Positions 1 through 44,050 of a stretch of 64,000 nt of DNA are shown piece after piece. The stretch covers positions 592,299 through 656,298 of the forward strand of contig OZ022246.1 in assembly GCA_963978895.1 (NCBI GenBank), read 5' to 3'. Position numbers and translations under genes: made by a program. Below the pieces are notes generated by a model. That model made no database searches. It saw only the letters and a program-made list of their open reading frames with translations, and was not told the DNA's origin. The stretch's first letter is position 1, and each line of letters begins with the position of its first letter. The stretch comes from Erpobdella octoculata. Its lineage: Eukaryota > Annelida > Clitellata > Hirudinida > Erpobdellidae.

Positions 1-30
1 TCCTGGATGTGAATTTGCGGATTTGTGCAC

Positions 31-60
31 GGATGCATGCATAGAATTATGCATGCATCC
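31..60. repeat. Perfect 13-bp inverted repeat
   Basis: GGATGCATGCATA and its exact reverse complement are separated by four bases (GAAT), which would form a stem-loop. It sits in a purine/pyrimidine-alternating TG/CA-rich stretch. No function can be assigned. Confidence 0.7.
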
Positions 61-260
61 GTGTGCATGGTTGTGTACGTATGCGTCTGTGTCTGTGTGT
101 GTGTGCATAGATGCATAAGTAGATGTGTGCATATGCATATATGCGATTCATGGATGGGTACACGAATGTGTGAGTGTTTGCGTGGTTTGTATGTCTATGG
201 TAATGATGTGGACATTCAGAATAGAAAGAGGAAGAGTATGATGATGATGGTGATGACGAT

Positions 261-816
<556 letters not shown>

Positions 817-1002
817 TATTAAAACTATTACTAAACTGTTAAAGATCGTGAGATTTATTTCCTGCCCTTCATAATAAAATAAGTCCGTGTCAGCGACAAG
901 GTCATTGGAGGCCCAGCCCGCATTTTTGTGTCCGTATCTGCCCTCCAGCCCCGAAGAATTACAATTCTTAGTAACGACAGTGGTGTTCTTGGTGATAGTT
1001 GT

Positions 1003-1267
<265 letters not shown>

Positions 1268-1582
1268 ATTTTGTTGATAAACGATGAAAGCTGAGCTTTT
1301 AAAAATCGTTTTTTTATCTCCTTTCTCTTTGTGGATTTCTTCCTCCTCTCTCCTTTCCTTCCTTTTTTCCTTCCATAGATTCATCTATTTTTCTAACGCG
1401 TATTTTATAGAACTCTTAGTTCTGTTTTTCTCTTCATTTTCTCTTTTTATTTCCCTTTTTTTTTTCATCTAATATTTCATTTCTTTTTTATTCTCATGAT
1501 CTCCGCTGCAAAAAAAGAACGCGTTACCATGGAAGTTACACGAAATTAACAATTATAAGTTTGGTTTTACAGTTTTTTGTTT

Positions 1583-1654
1583 TATTCACACAAACACACA
1601 AACACACACACCCAAACACACACACAAACACACATACACATACACACACGCACA
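1583..1654. repeat. (CA)n-rich microsatellite
   Basis: An imperfect CA/AAACA repeat of about 70 bp in an AT-rich background. Confidence 0.85.
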
Positions 1655-1857
1655 CTTTCTCATTATCTTCATTTCCGGTTCCTCTCTGGAAAAGATAATA
1701 TTCCAAGAAGTTACTCAACAATCGAGAGTTCTGTTGTCTGTTGTCTGTTCAGTGTCAACGTGGATTGCCTGTCGATTGACAGGCCGCTTTTTTTGTCTTG
1801 GTTTTCTGAAACGACCCAATTTCCCAGATCCACTCAATCATCAAACAACCTACTTTT

Positions 1858-2240
1858 CTATCAACATTTCTTTACAACCACAATTTCTTTACAACCACAA
1901 TTTCTTTACAACCACAATTTCTTTACAACCACAATTTCTTTACAACCACAATTTCTTTACAACCACAATTTCTTTACAACCACAATTACTTTACATTTAA
2001 CATTTCTTTACATTTAACATTTCTTTACAACCAACATTTCTTTATAGCTACAATTTCTTTACAACAACCATTTTTTGTAACCGCATTTTCTTTACAACCA
2101 CCATATATTTATAAACAAAAATTCTTTTAAATTTACCATTTCTTTACAACTATCATTTTTATAACCACAATTTCTTTAAAACATTTATTTCTTTACAACC
2201 ACAATTTCTACAACCATCATTTCTTTACACCCAGCCTTCT
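1858..2240. repeat. 18-bp minisatellite, TTTCTTTACAACCACAAT
   Basis: About seven near-perfect tandem copies occupy 1867-1986. Increasingly diverged copies follow to about 2240. The array decays in one direction, as expected when only one end is being homogenised. Confidence 0.9.
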
Positions 2241-2666
2241 TGTCAACGAGTTTTATTTACAATTACTTTTTCTTACAACTTACTAGCTATCCACGAAGGT
2301 CCACATTAACTTCGTGTGATTCTTCAAATAATATTTTATTGCATTTTTTATTTTCTTCTTTTTTTTTAATTTTATTTTTCTACCACCGGCTGACATTTTG
2401 ACTGATCGCGTTTTGAAATATTAGCTACACCGGAAGCCGTTTGTGTGAGAAAAAAAATTAATTAAAAAAAATCATAAATAGATAAGATATCAAATTATAT
2501 ATGTGTGTGTGAGATGGAGAAGCTTCTTTCAGCGCTTAATTTGCGTCTACAAAGCGATGAGATAAGACACAATATCTTCTTTTTTGACTTTTTCTTCTTC
2601 TTCTTCTTTTTCTAATTGAGGCGAAATTTCTTTATTTTAAAGAAATCTCTAAAATCCATTTTAAAA

Positions 2667-2812
2667 AGGGGAGAGAAAGACAGAGAAAGAGAGAGAGAGA
2701 GAATGAGAGAGAGAGAGATAATGAGAGAGAGAGAATGAGAGAGAGAGAGATAATGAGAGAGAGAGAATGAGAGAGAGAGATAATGAGAGAGAGAATGAGA
2801 GAGAGAGAGACA
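2667..2812. repeat. GA-rich array with interspersed GATAATGA units
   Basis: AG dinucleotide runs alternate regularly with the motif AGATAATGAG, giving a higher-order period of roughly 16-30 bp. Confidence 0.85.
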
Positions 2813-3088
2813 AGAAGACATTTTACAGCATATCACGGCGTTCTGGGTTACCCTGGCAACCAGGGATGGATGAATGAATTCATAGACAATCGGCGACCCT
2901 AGACCGCAAAATATGGTTTAAGGGCAAATGTCCCACGCTGTATAGAAATTATTTATGAGGAATATTTGCTATCTACAAAATTCGAGCTATAAATTTCTTT
3001 CTTTCTTTCTATTCCCATCTTTTTTTTCTTCTTCTTCACTTTGTTTTCCAGAACTTTAAAATAAACAAAAAATGGTTGTATCCGAGAT

Positions 3089-3089
3089 G

Positions 3090-3126
<37 letters not shown>

Positions 3127-3290
3127 AAGTAGTAGAAGAAGTAGCAGTAGTAGTAGTTGTTGTAGCTGTAGCAGTAGTAGTAGCAGTAGTAGTAGTAGCA
3201 GTAGTAGTAGCATCCCCCATCCTCCCTGGATCCGTCCCCGGATAGTAGTAGCAGTGGTAATGATGATGATGATGATGATGATGATGATAT
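3089..3290. repeat. (TAG)n and (ATG)n microsatellites
   Basis: A TAG/CAG array at 3089-3214 is followed, after about 45 bp of unique sequence, by an ATG array near 3258-3290. Confidence 0.9.
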
Positions 3291-3431
3291 ATTTTTTCTC
3301 CTGCTGATAAGACCTGACTGCCGCTTAATAGCCAGGTGCGCGTAGAGCTTCTTCTTCGGCTGATGCTGATTTGTTGATGGAAGTCTTCAGATATATACGC
3401 ACTTCTAAGACCGACATTTATAACGTCTCCA

Positions 3432-3436
<5 letters not shown>

Positions 3437-3504
<68 letters not shown>

Positions 3505-3527
3505 CTCTGTCTCTGTATCTCTCTCTA

Positions 3528-3583
<56 letters not shown>

Positions 3584-3612
3584 GCTGTCTTTGTCTCTGT
3601 ATCTCTCTCTCT
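3437..3612. repeat. (TC)n microsatellite
   Basis: A TC tract of about 175 bp with GTCTCTGTATC interruptions that recur twice, so the tract has been internally duplicated. Confidence 0.93.
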
Positions 3613-3880
3613 AGTCTTATATTCTCCTTCTTTCTCTTCCCATAATATATCTATTTCTGTCTGTGTGCAAATACGTGTTAATGTATCTGTATGTTTGTTC
3701 TTGTGTACGTTGGTGTGAGGTTACGATTTGTTAGAATTGTAAATGATTGATTGATAAAATGGCTGATTGATTGGTTAGATGATTAATAAAATAATTTTTG
3801 ATTGATTGGTTAGATGATTGATAAAATAATTTTTGATTGGTTGATTGATTGATAATTATATACATATACACATGATTCAG

Positions 3881-19311
<15,431 letters not shown>

Positions 19312-19590
19312 CGATGAAGATGACCTTCAGGATGGTGACGAAGGAGACAGAAGATGACGCTGAATGAGAAGACTTTTGTCGTTGTTGAAGTCGTCGTCGT
19401 CGTCGTCGTCGTGACGCGTAGCGCGTTTCTTGTGACGAAATGTGACAATTCCGTCGTCGGTAGTTCTTTAGTCGTGTATCGTCGTCGTCGGAGTTATTAG
19501 CGGCTGTAATTTCAACTTGTCGTTTAGCTGTTAAGTTGTGGGTGGTGATGATGGTGATGATGATGGTGGTGATGATGATGATGGTGGTGG

Positions 19591-19637
<47 letters not shown>

Positions 19638-20540
19638 AAAGTAACTACGATGATATTATAATAATGGATGAAATGATGGTGGTAATGGTAATATAAAAAA
19701 TATTTACTGGTTATGGTAATGATGATATGATAATAATGAGAGGTTTTGATGATGATGATGATGATCAATGGTGGTGTTGATGATGATTTTGTTTTAATTA
19801 TTGACAAAGGTAGCTTCACCGAAATTTTAAAAAAAATAAAAACGTTTAATTGTTTTGCAAAGATAAGCATTTCTTATTTTATTTTATTTCATTTTATATT
19901 TTTTTTATGGAATCGCGTTCGTTGTTGTCCCTTTCGTAATGCGTTTCAAATTTCTGATTTAATTCTTTTTAACTTTTTATATTTATAAATATAAATACGA
20001 ATTTTTTGATTTTTTTTCTTCAATCTTTTTGAGTGTTCAGCGACGATTCTGTATTTTTAATTTCACGAAGTTTCCCAATAATTAAATGATTTTATTTATT
20101 TTTTTGTGTATAAAAAAAAAGAATTATTTGCGCGGGAATTGTTTGTTTAGAATCCTCTCTATCGAATAATCGATGACAAATGTGAATACAACATTGTACA
20201 TAAACAAGTACATTTGTCTTAATGTATTGATACGTATGTACGTGTATGTGTGTGTGCGTTTATACTTAAGCGCGCGCGTGTGTGTGTGTTGGCGTATATA
20301 CTTACATGTGTGTGTACCTATATACTTACGTATGTGTGCGTACATACCTACGTATGTGTACAATGTATTGGTGATTTGATGTCTGGTTGCTGGTAATACT
20401 GGCTGCTGAAAATACGTTTAGGAACGTGGCATTTTTTCGTAAATTACTGAACGATATAAAATTAATTACAAATTAACAAGTTGATGTTTGTATATTAGAC
20501 CGAATAAATCGTTTAAAATTTTATTTTAATAAAGTTAATT
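19312..20540 (+). other. Probable UNC5 3' UTR
   Basis: CGT and GAT arrays (19396-19640) and AT-rich sequence follow the stop. AATAAA occurs at 20503-20508 and at 20528-20533 and could be the poly(A) signals. The UTR extent is inferred. Confidence 0.4.
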
Positions 20541-20881
20541 AATTGACTGGATGATAGCCATTGATGGATTGATTGATTGATTCAATGGTTTGGTTTGATT
20601 GATTGATTGTTTGATTGATTTGTTGGTTGCCTGCTATTTATTTATTTCTTTTTTGAGAGACTCCTCCTTCTTTTGACATCAGGAAATAACAAGAGAAATC
20701 TATATGAGTATATGAGTCATCAATAACAACAATTTTGTACGTAATGTCGTATATTTGATTAAATTAAATATTTTCGTTATAATATTTTGTTCTTTTAAAT
20801 GTGAATCTGATGTAAATAATTTGGTAATAAAAGAATAGATACACAAGCAAACCTCCGATGACTTCGCTTTTACTAGTATGT

Positions 20882-21300
<419 letters not shown>

Positions 21301-21692
21301 TTAAAGTATTTAAAACCAGAGTATGACGATATAAGTAAATTACAAGAGCTTATAAAATTGATAAATGAAAAGAAGTATAAAGATAAATTAAATAATAATT
21401 ATTATTAATAAAATAAAATAAATAAATATAAATAGATAGGACGAATTGAATGAAGTCTATAATACTAATAATAGAAATTAAAACACTTAAAATTATTAGA
21501 AGATTAATGAAATTAAACTATAGGTATCTAGTGACAGTATATTGAAATAAAAAAGTATGAAATAGAATAATAAAAGGTGAAAAATTTAAATAAAACCATG
21601 TGATGAATTAAAATAAAAGTAAACTTATATGAAAAATTAAAATAAACGCATGACTGTGCAAATGGGATACATATAGATGATTCAATTAACGC

Positions 21693-21695
<3 letters not shown>

Positions 21696-21771
<76 letters not shown>
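21696..21771. repeat. (TA)n microsatellite
   Basis: Perfect TA array of about 75 bp, preceded by 400 bp of A-rich unique sequence without open frames. Confidence 0.96.
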
Positions 21772-21776
<5 letters not shown>

Positions 21777-21979
21777 AATTTATTTCATTTTCTTAAAAAA
21801 GATTTCTATAAAGAAAAAATAAAAAGCCATATAGTGTCTATCTAGCTGATGGTAAATTGTAAGCTATCGAAGGGTGGGTGGGTGGGTGTCACCTCTCACA
21901 TCCGTACCGCTGGATAAATTGTAGCTACATTTGACTTGGAGGTATTTATCATTGAAGGGAATGGTTTGGAAAATTATTA

Positions 21980-22030
21980 TTTTACGTTTATTCGTTAAAA
22001 AACCCGGGCAACCCCGGTTAACCTTGCTAG
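21980..22030 (-). mobile_element. End of a CTAG-terminal repeat (left copy)
   Basis: On the - strand this reads CTAGCAAGG, then GGTTGCCCGGGTTTTTTAACG, closely matching 22922-22980 on the + strand. The shared terminus CTAG...GTTGCCCGGG also ends the foldback elements in LGL intron 8. The element lies to the left of the CTAG; its far end is not identified. Confidence 0.55.
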
Positions 22031-22063
22031 TTTTTATAACATGCCAAGTTCTGCTGGTTGGTA

Positions 22064-22267
22064 TCAACGACCATCTAGTACGACCATGCTCCTTGGCTTA
22101 GTTTTCTTGTACATTACTCTGTGACCACAGTGGTTACAACAGAAGGCTCTACTTGAAGGCGATATTTGGTTCTCTTTGTGGCAATGACCGCAAATGTATG
22201 CGGTCGGTTGAGAGTTGATTGAACGAGAATCTGCGCTGCTCTTCGGTAATGAATTTGAAGAATCCAT
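22064..22267 (-). CDS. POLR2K-like: RPB12/RPABC4-like zinc-ribbon protein, intronless
   Basis: RPABC4 (RPB12, POLR2K) is the smallest subunit common to RNA polymerases I, II and III. This 67-codon frame starts at ATG (22267) and ends at TGA (22064-22066). It has a 22-residue polar leader, then [12 protein letters not shown], a second Cys cluster CCNHC, and [11 protein letters not shown]...MVVLDGR. These match the family core (YICG-x-C-x-x-EN, two Zn-binding Cys pairs, R-x-MYKK, V-x-DAR) and the usual length of about 58 residues. The spacing of the second Cys pair allows a one-residue insertion. The absence of introns and the setting among repeats suggest a retrocopy, but the frame is intact, implying recent origin or selection. 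An upstream non-ATG extension to 22300 is also open. Confidence 0.6.
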   Translation of the reverse strand: MDSSNSLPKSSADSRSINSQPTAYICGHCHKENQISPSSRAFCCNHCGHRVMYKKTKPRSMVVLDGR

Positions 22268-22378
22268 TGAGAGATTATTTAATGAGTAGTAATAGGACAA
22301 TTGATGTTTTAGTTTTAGGAAGTTTTTTAAAAATACTTATTATCTTAATCTATATCTTTGAGCTTATAAAATGGGAAA

Positions 22379-22890
<512 letters not shown>

Positions 22891-22921
22891 CTAGCAATTT
22901 ACTAAACGTTCATGTATTATA

Positions 22922-22980
22922 CTAGCAATGTTACATCGGTGTTGCCCGGGTTTTTTAACGATAAAACGCTAAATAATAGG
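22922..22980 (+). mobile_element. End of a CTAG-terminal repeat (right copy)
   Basis: CTAGCAATG, then GTGTTGCCCGGGTTTTTTAACG, is the inverted counterpart of the copy at 21980-22030. The flanking TA before CTAG recalls the TA dinucleotides beside the 720-bp element at 31537. Confidence 0.55.
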
Positions 22981-22983
22981 TAA

Positions 22984-23055
22984 TAGTCGAAACCAGTGTG
23001 GGAAGAGAGTAATGTACAAGAAGAGTAAGCCAAGCAACATGATTGTACTAGATGT
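22984..23055 (+). pseudogene. Fragment of the RPB12-like sequence
   Basis: The + strand reads RNQCGKRVMYKKSKPSN then MIVLDV, matching the C-terminal half ([14 protein letters not shown]...MVVLD) of the - strand frame at 22064-22267. DNA identity is high around GTAATGTACAAGAA. The N-terminal half is missing; a CTAG-terminal repeat lies in its place. Clearly truncated. Confidence 0.6.
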
Positions 23056-23105
23056 TTGCTATATAGTACAAAGACTTTGTGAGAACGAGGTGTCTTCATC
23101 AGCCC

Positions 23106-23231
23106 ATGGCAGAAAAGAGGAAGAAACGAAAACGTTTTGAGAGAAAGTGGAAGAAAATTCCTGAGAGAGAAAAAAAGACTGTTGCAAATTATTGTCGATG
23201 CTGTGAGACATTGATTCATGATTTGATTTGA
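23106..23231 (+). CDS. Short basic open frame, unrecognised
   Basis: A 41-codon frame in a strong start context (GCCCATGG) encodes a Lys/Arg-rich peptide beginning MAEKRKKRKRFERKW, with CRCC near the end. I recognise no family. Its position directly after the RPB12-like fragment suggests it may belong to the same duplicated segment. It may equally be chance. Confidence 0.15.
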   Translation: MAEKRKKRKRFERKWKKIPEREKKTVANYCRCCETLIHDLI

Positions 23232-23981
23232 ATTGTATTCAGGTCTGCTGTACATTGTTTTAGTAATTATATAAATATGCATTTCATCTGATATATATTT
23301 TATTTATAGATGTTCATAGACGTTTTGTTGACAAAGTGCTGTATGTTCAGAAAATTTTAATTCAATCTTGCCTAAAACATAAATTAAAAAATAAATTATT
23401 TTAAATTTTAAATTTATAAAAAAACTAATAAAAGTATTTATTATTTTAAACTTTTTGCTTTTCAAAAATGCACCGATGCACCTATACTGCAGATTTCCGC
23501 TCTTAGGTTTATGATCAAAATATTTTCAATTTCTTTCGGTGTTTAGCTGGATTTCTGGTTTCCTTAGAGATTAAAGTGAAGATTTTTTGTAGAAAAAAGT
23601 TGCAAAAATCAGATTTGCGTTATTATTTCGTGTATTGGCACTGCGGTCGGTTTTTATTTAATTTTCCTCTTGTACTTTTCGTAGCGCCAGTAAGTGTGAC
23701 TCAGGTGTCAAGTTTCACTCATCATCGGAATGCAAGCCAACAACAGCGGGCCGTGCGACCGAATGGCTGTCGTAGAATAGAGGAAAAGACGTTGTTATAA
23801 GTAATTTCGACAGATCGTTTCAGTCTACTAACCTACTATTCCTCAACCAACTCAATACTCGAACTTTCGATCTATAAAATATAATTTATTAACGATTAAT
23901 TGGATTTATAATAAACAGCAAAAGCAACTAAAATCGACTTATATAAGATTCTAGGCTATATAATATTAATCTAATCTAAAT

Positions 23982-40372
<16,391 letters not shown>

Positions 40373-40794
40373 GTTTTGTTTCAATTTTTATGTGATGTAA
40401 CGGCAGGTTTTAATGAGATATATGTGTAGGATCTCGAGAGTTTAAGATGGTCGAAACGTAATTATCGTCGCCCATTTTATTTTTATTCATATTTCAGACC
40501 TGCTTCTTCTCTTAATATGCATTTATAAACCTCCGACTAGCAAGACTGTACAATAATACAAAATGGCGGCATCCAATGCAGCCATTTTGTATTTTCATTG
40601 TTTGAGCTCTGCTAGTTTTGTTTCGTATTCTTTATATGTTCTTTAGTTTTAGTTTTGATATATTTTTCTTATTTATACACGCATATATATTTATTTATTT
40701 GAAACAATGAAAGTTTATTTAAATTAAATGATGAACGTAAGAAAAAAAACCACCAATAACGTTCGTAACATTTCCGACATCTCCGCTTTTCCAG

Positions 40795-40885
40795 GTATCG
40801 CGTCGAACGGACGACTCTCACTCAAGACGGAATCGAGAATTTCTTCGCAAATTCAGAAGGCACCGAACTGCATCCGCACTCGTGA
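40795..40885 (+). CDS. LLGL: Possible alternative last exon of LGL
   Basis: After a good acceptor (TTTTCCAG) a 29-codon frame reads YRVERTTLTQDGIENFFAN... to TGA when spliced from 40353 (weak donor GTTTGT). YRVER lies where vertebrate LLGL proteins have a YRIRE motif, which argues for it. The other possible donor (40358, GTAATT) would place it in a frame that runs into GAT repeats. Confidence 0.35.
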
Positions 40886-43800
40886 TGATGATGAAGATGA
40901 TGAAGATGATGATGGTGATGATGATGATGATGATGGTGATGAGAGGGGGTGAGAAAATGGTGGATTTGGAGATAACATCTCCGCAGTACGTGGCCGCTTC
41001 GTCTTGCGGAGGTCGCCTCGGTTTAAACAATCTTGCAGTTGTGCTGGTGTATAGCTGTTGTTACCACGGCGATGGTGATGATAACGATGACGATAACATT
41101 ACCTTTTGTCATCTCCGTTTTTTAATGTCAAGGTTGTTTCTGTCTATGTATATATTTATATGCTTGTGGAATATATTTTTTGTCTACTATTTTTTTTTTA
41201 TTACACTTTTAAAGAAAAAAACTTAATTAATATTTTATCTTTTGTGAGAAAAAAACTTTTCCAATTTAATTTTTATCTATTTGTTCTGAAAGAAACTCCA
41301 AATAAAAAAGACGTGCCGATAAACTCGAATCTGCACACGTGAGAACGACGTGAACACGCATGTGACGATTGGTATATTCATAATCTGATTTAATAACTTT
41401 TATTATTATTTTATTATTTATATTATTTCACTTTTATATTACTGATGTTAGTAAGTAAAATAAGTCAAGTTGATTGAGTTTTATAACTTTAAACGGATTG
41501 AAGTTGTTGATGTGCCTGCTCTCTCTCTCTCTCACTCTCTTTCTCTCACTCTCTCTCTCGAACGGACCACCCCCCCCCGCCTTCTTTCAATCACTTTTTT
41601 GTTTCGTTTTGTGAAGAAGTTTATTATTATTATTACTATTATGTATGATATTAATTATGTTTTATTTATTTTATTTTTCAACCAATATTGATTACATATC
41701 TTTTCAAAGTGATCTTTCGTTTCGTTTCGTTCGTACGCATTCAATCAATCAATCGTTTGGTCGTTCGTGTTTGTGCGAACAACTCAACGTTATTACAATT
41801 TCTTCTTTCTATGCTCTGTACATTTATGTATCTATGTTTTATTTCCATCTTTGGGTGTTTCAAGTCCAAGTGTATATAAGAAAGCTTCTTTTTTTGCCTC
41901 ATTTTCATCCATTATTTCTCTATATTTCTCTCTCTCTCTTTCTTTTTTCTGTATTTCTTCTGTTTTTTTTTACTTATTTTTGCTTTCATTTTCCGCTTTT
42001 TTTGAATTTTTGTTTATTTTTATGCTCGCCCATTCCTCTTTCTTTCTTTCTTTCATTCGTTCTTCCTTCTTTCTTTCGTTCACGTCTTTCTCGACGTTCG
42101 TTTCCGACAAACTTGAAAAGAACTTTTAAAAGATTGTAACTCTTTCTTGGAAAATATTTATTTTTTTGTAATCTATAAATAAATGTGCATATATATACGT
42201 ATATATATATATATATATTATATGAATGAGGGCGCACATTTGCTACGATGTTACCACTTTTCCAATGATATCGACCAATTCTATTACACATCTTAATATA
42301 TTCCTTTGTCTCTCTTTCTTCATTTTTAAAAAGTAGTTGAGTTGAAAGTTCATGCACTTAATATGCCAATTATCTGACATCTGGTGGTAAGTCGATTTAT
42401 TTTACCCTTTGAACTTTGAACTTTTGGTTTTCGGGTCATGTTGATTGAGATAGTCACATCTCTACGAGCAGGAAAGAATAATTGAGAATAATTTATGCGT
42501 CATTATATTTTTTTCCAATCAGATGATTTTTGTTTATTTTAATTATAATAATGAGAACCATATGTGATTGGAAAATGTTTATATATTCAATATAATGGAT
42601 AGATGAATGAATATTAATATTGTTGCAATACGTAAACGTGTGTAGACATAGAGAGGGGGCTGCTTCTAACAAGTTAGGTTACTGCAATCTATTTCGTTGC
42701 TTATTACAGAGTCGCTATATCGCATCTTGTATTTTTTTGTATCAATTTTTCTTTCGTTTCTTATTATTAACCTACATAATTTGCTATTTTAAAAAAAACT
42801 AATTGAATTTTTATAGTTGGAATATTTATATTCTCTCTTTTCCAGTAGAAAAACTGGTCGATTTTGTGAAGAAACAAAGAATTCCAACATTCAATTTTCA
42901 GAATACTTAATACGATAAAAAGAAGAGTTTTTTTTTGTTATTTCGATTTACTTTTAAAATCGTTGCGTTACGTCACAGGTTATGAAATTGCATTATTAAA
43001 TTTTGTCGAACAGAGCATTATCTTTCAATACATATATAAATTTATTACGGATGTCACGGGTTTGACTTTTTCGGTTTCAGGTTTTAGACCGGGTTTGGGT
43101 TTTCAATTTATCAGACTTTGGGTTTTCTATCCAGGCAACTGGTCTGAGGAGCTATACTCGGGTTTTCTATCTGAGGAGCTATATACTCTTATATATGCAG
43201 AAAGAATGTTGTTCATGAAAAATGCCTGAAAATGATTTTTAATGCTAGATTAAGATTTCATAAAATCTATAAAGTTTAGACAACAACATTGAGCTTGTCT
43301 TTAAGTTTTTCAAAGCTCTGGATTCTGGTTTTAACTTCGTTGATCTGTCACTCGGGAAGGTCCAGTCTTTTTCACTCGTTAGCCCTCACTTTCTTCTTAA
43401 TTTAATTTAAAATAATTTTATTAAATTTCACTTAGCTTTTGTTCAAAACTTGTTCTGTTTGAATCGACCAATAAATATCCAAATAATAATGATTGAAAAT
43501 GGAAATATTTTATTTGACTTTAAAAATACTTTTGTTATTGAGCCTTTTGTTACTGTTGAAATTTTAAATGAAGTATAATAGTACTTTGAGTATATCAAAA
43601 CAAATTTCTCCCACACTTAGAATTTATCAGAGCAATGTTAGTTATTTTCTAATCGTTCGCTAGGTAGCGCATCTTTACACGATTTATCGGATTGTTCACT
43701 CCAGGTATCGGCCTGGATATTATTTTCTCCATTTTAAAAGGTTTTGCGAGTTTATTATCCGAATACTTTCTCGCTTTCACCCACGACTTCGTTTTGGGTT

Positions 43801-44050
43801 TTTCTTTTATATGATACCAATGGACAACATCGCCATTTGTTGTTAGCAGCCCAGATATCACGGAGATAACAGTGGCTGATAAACAGCTAACGCTAACGAT
43901 GTTATCTTTGTTCGTTGAGTATTTTTTCACAAAATAACAGATCGTCAGTTTTATATTTTGGGTCTTTGATATACAAGTGGAAAAAAAGAAAGAAAAAGGA
44001 GCTGTCTGTACTGCACAGTCCGGCATGCTACTGGTGCTACTGTAGGTAGC
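40886..44050. other. Downstream of LGL, no supported gene
   Basis: AT- and pyrimidine-rich sequence. AATAAA at 41301-41306 could end the LGL transcript. The - strand frame 43649-44026 (125 codons) has no recognisable domain. Confidence 0.5.

Noticed and set aside
22981..23005. AGTCGAAACCAGT as a third hammerhead core
   Set aside because: It has a GAAA-like box but no CUGANGA upstream, and is better explained as part of the RPB12-like fragment.
43649..44026. 125-codon minus-strand frame
   Set aside because: No recognisable domain, codon use like the surrounding AT-rich DNA, no splice partners seen.
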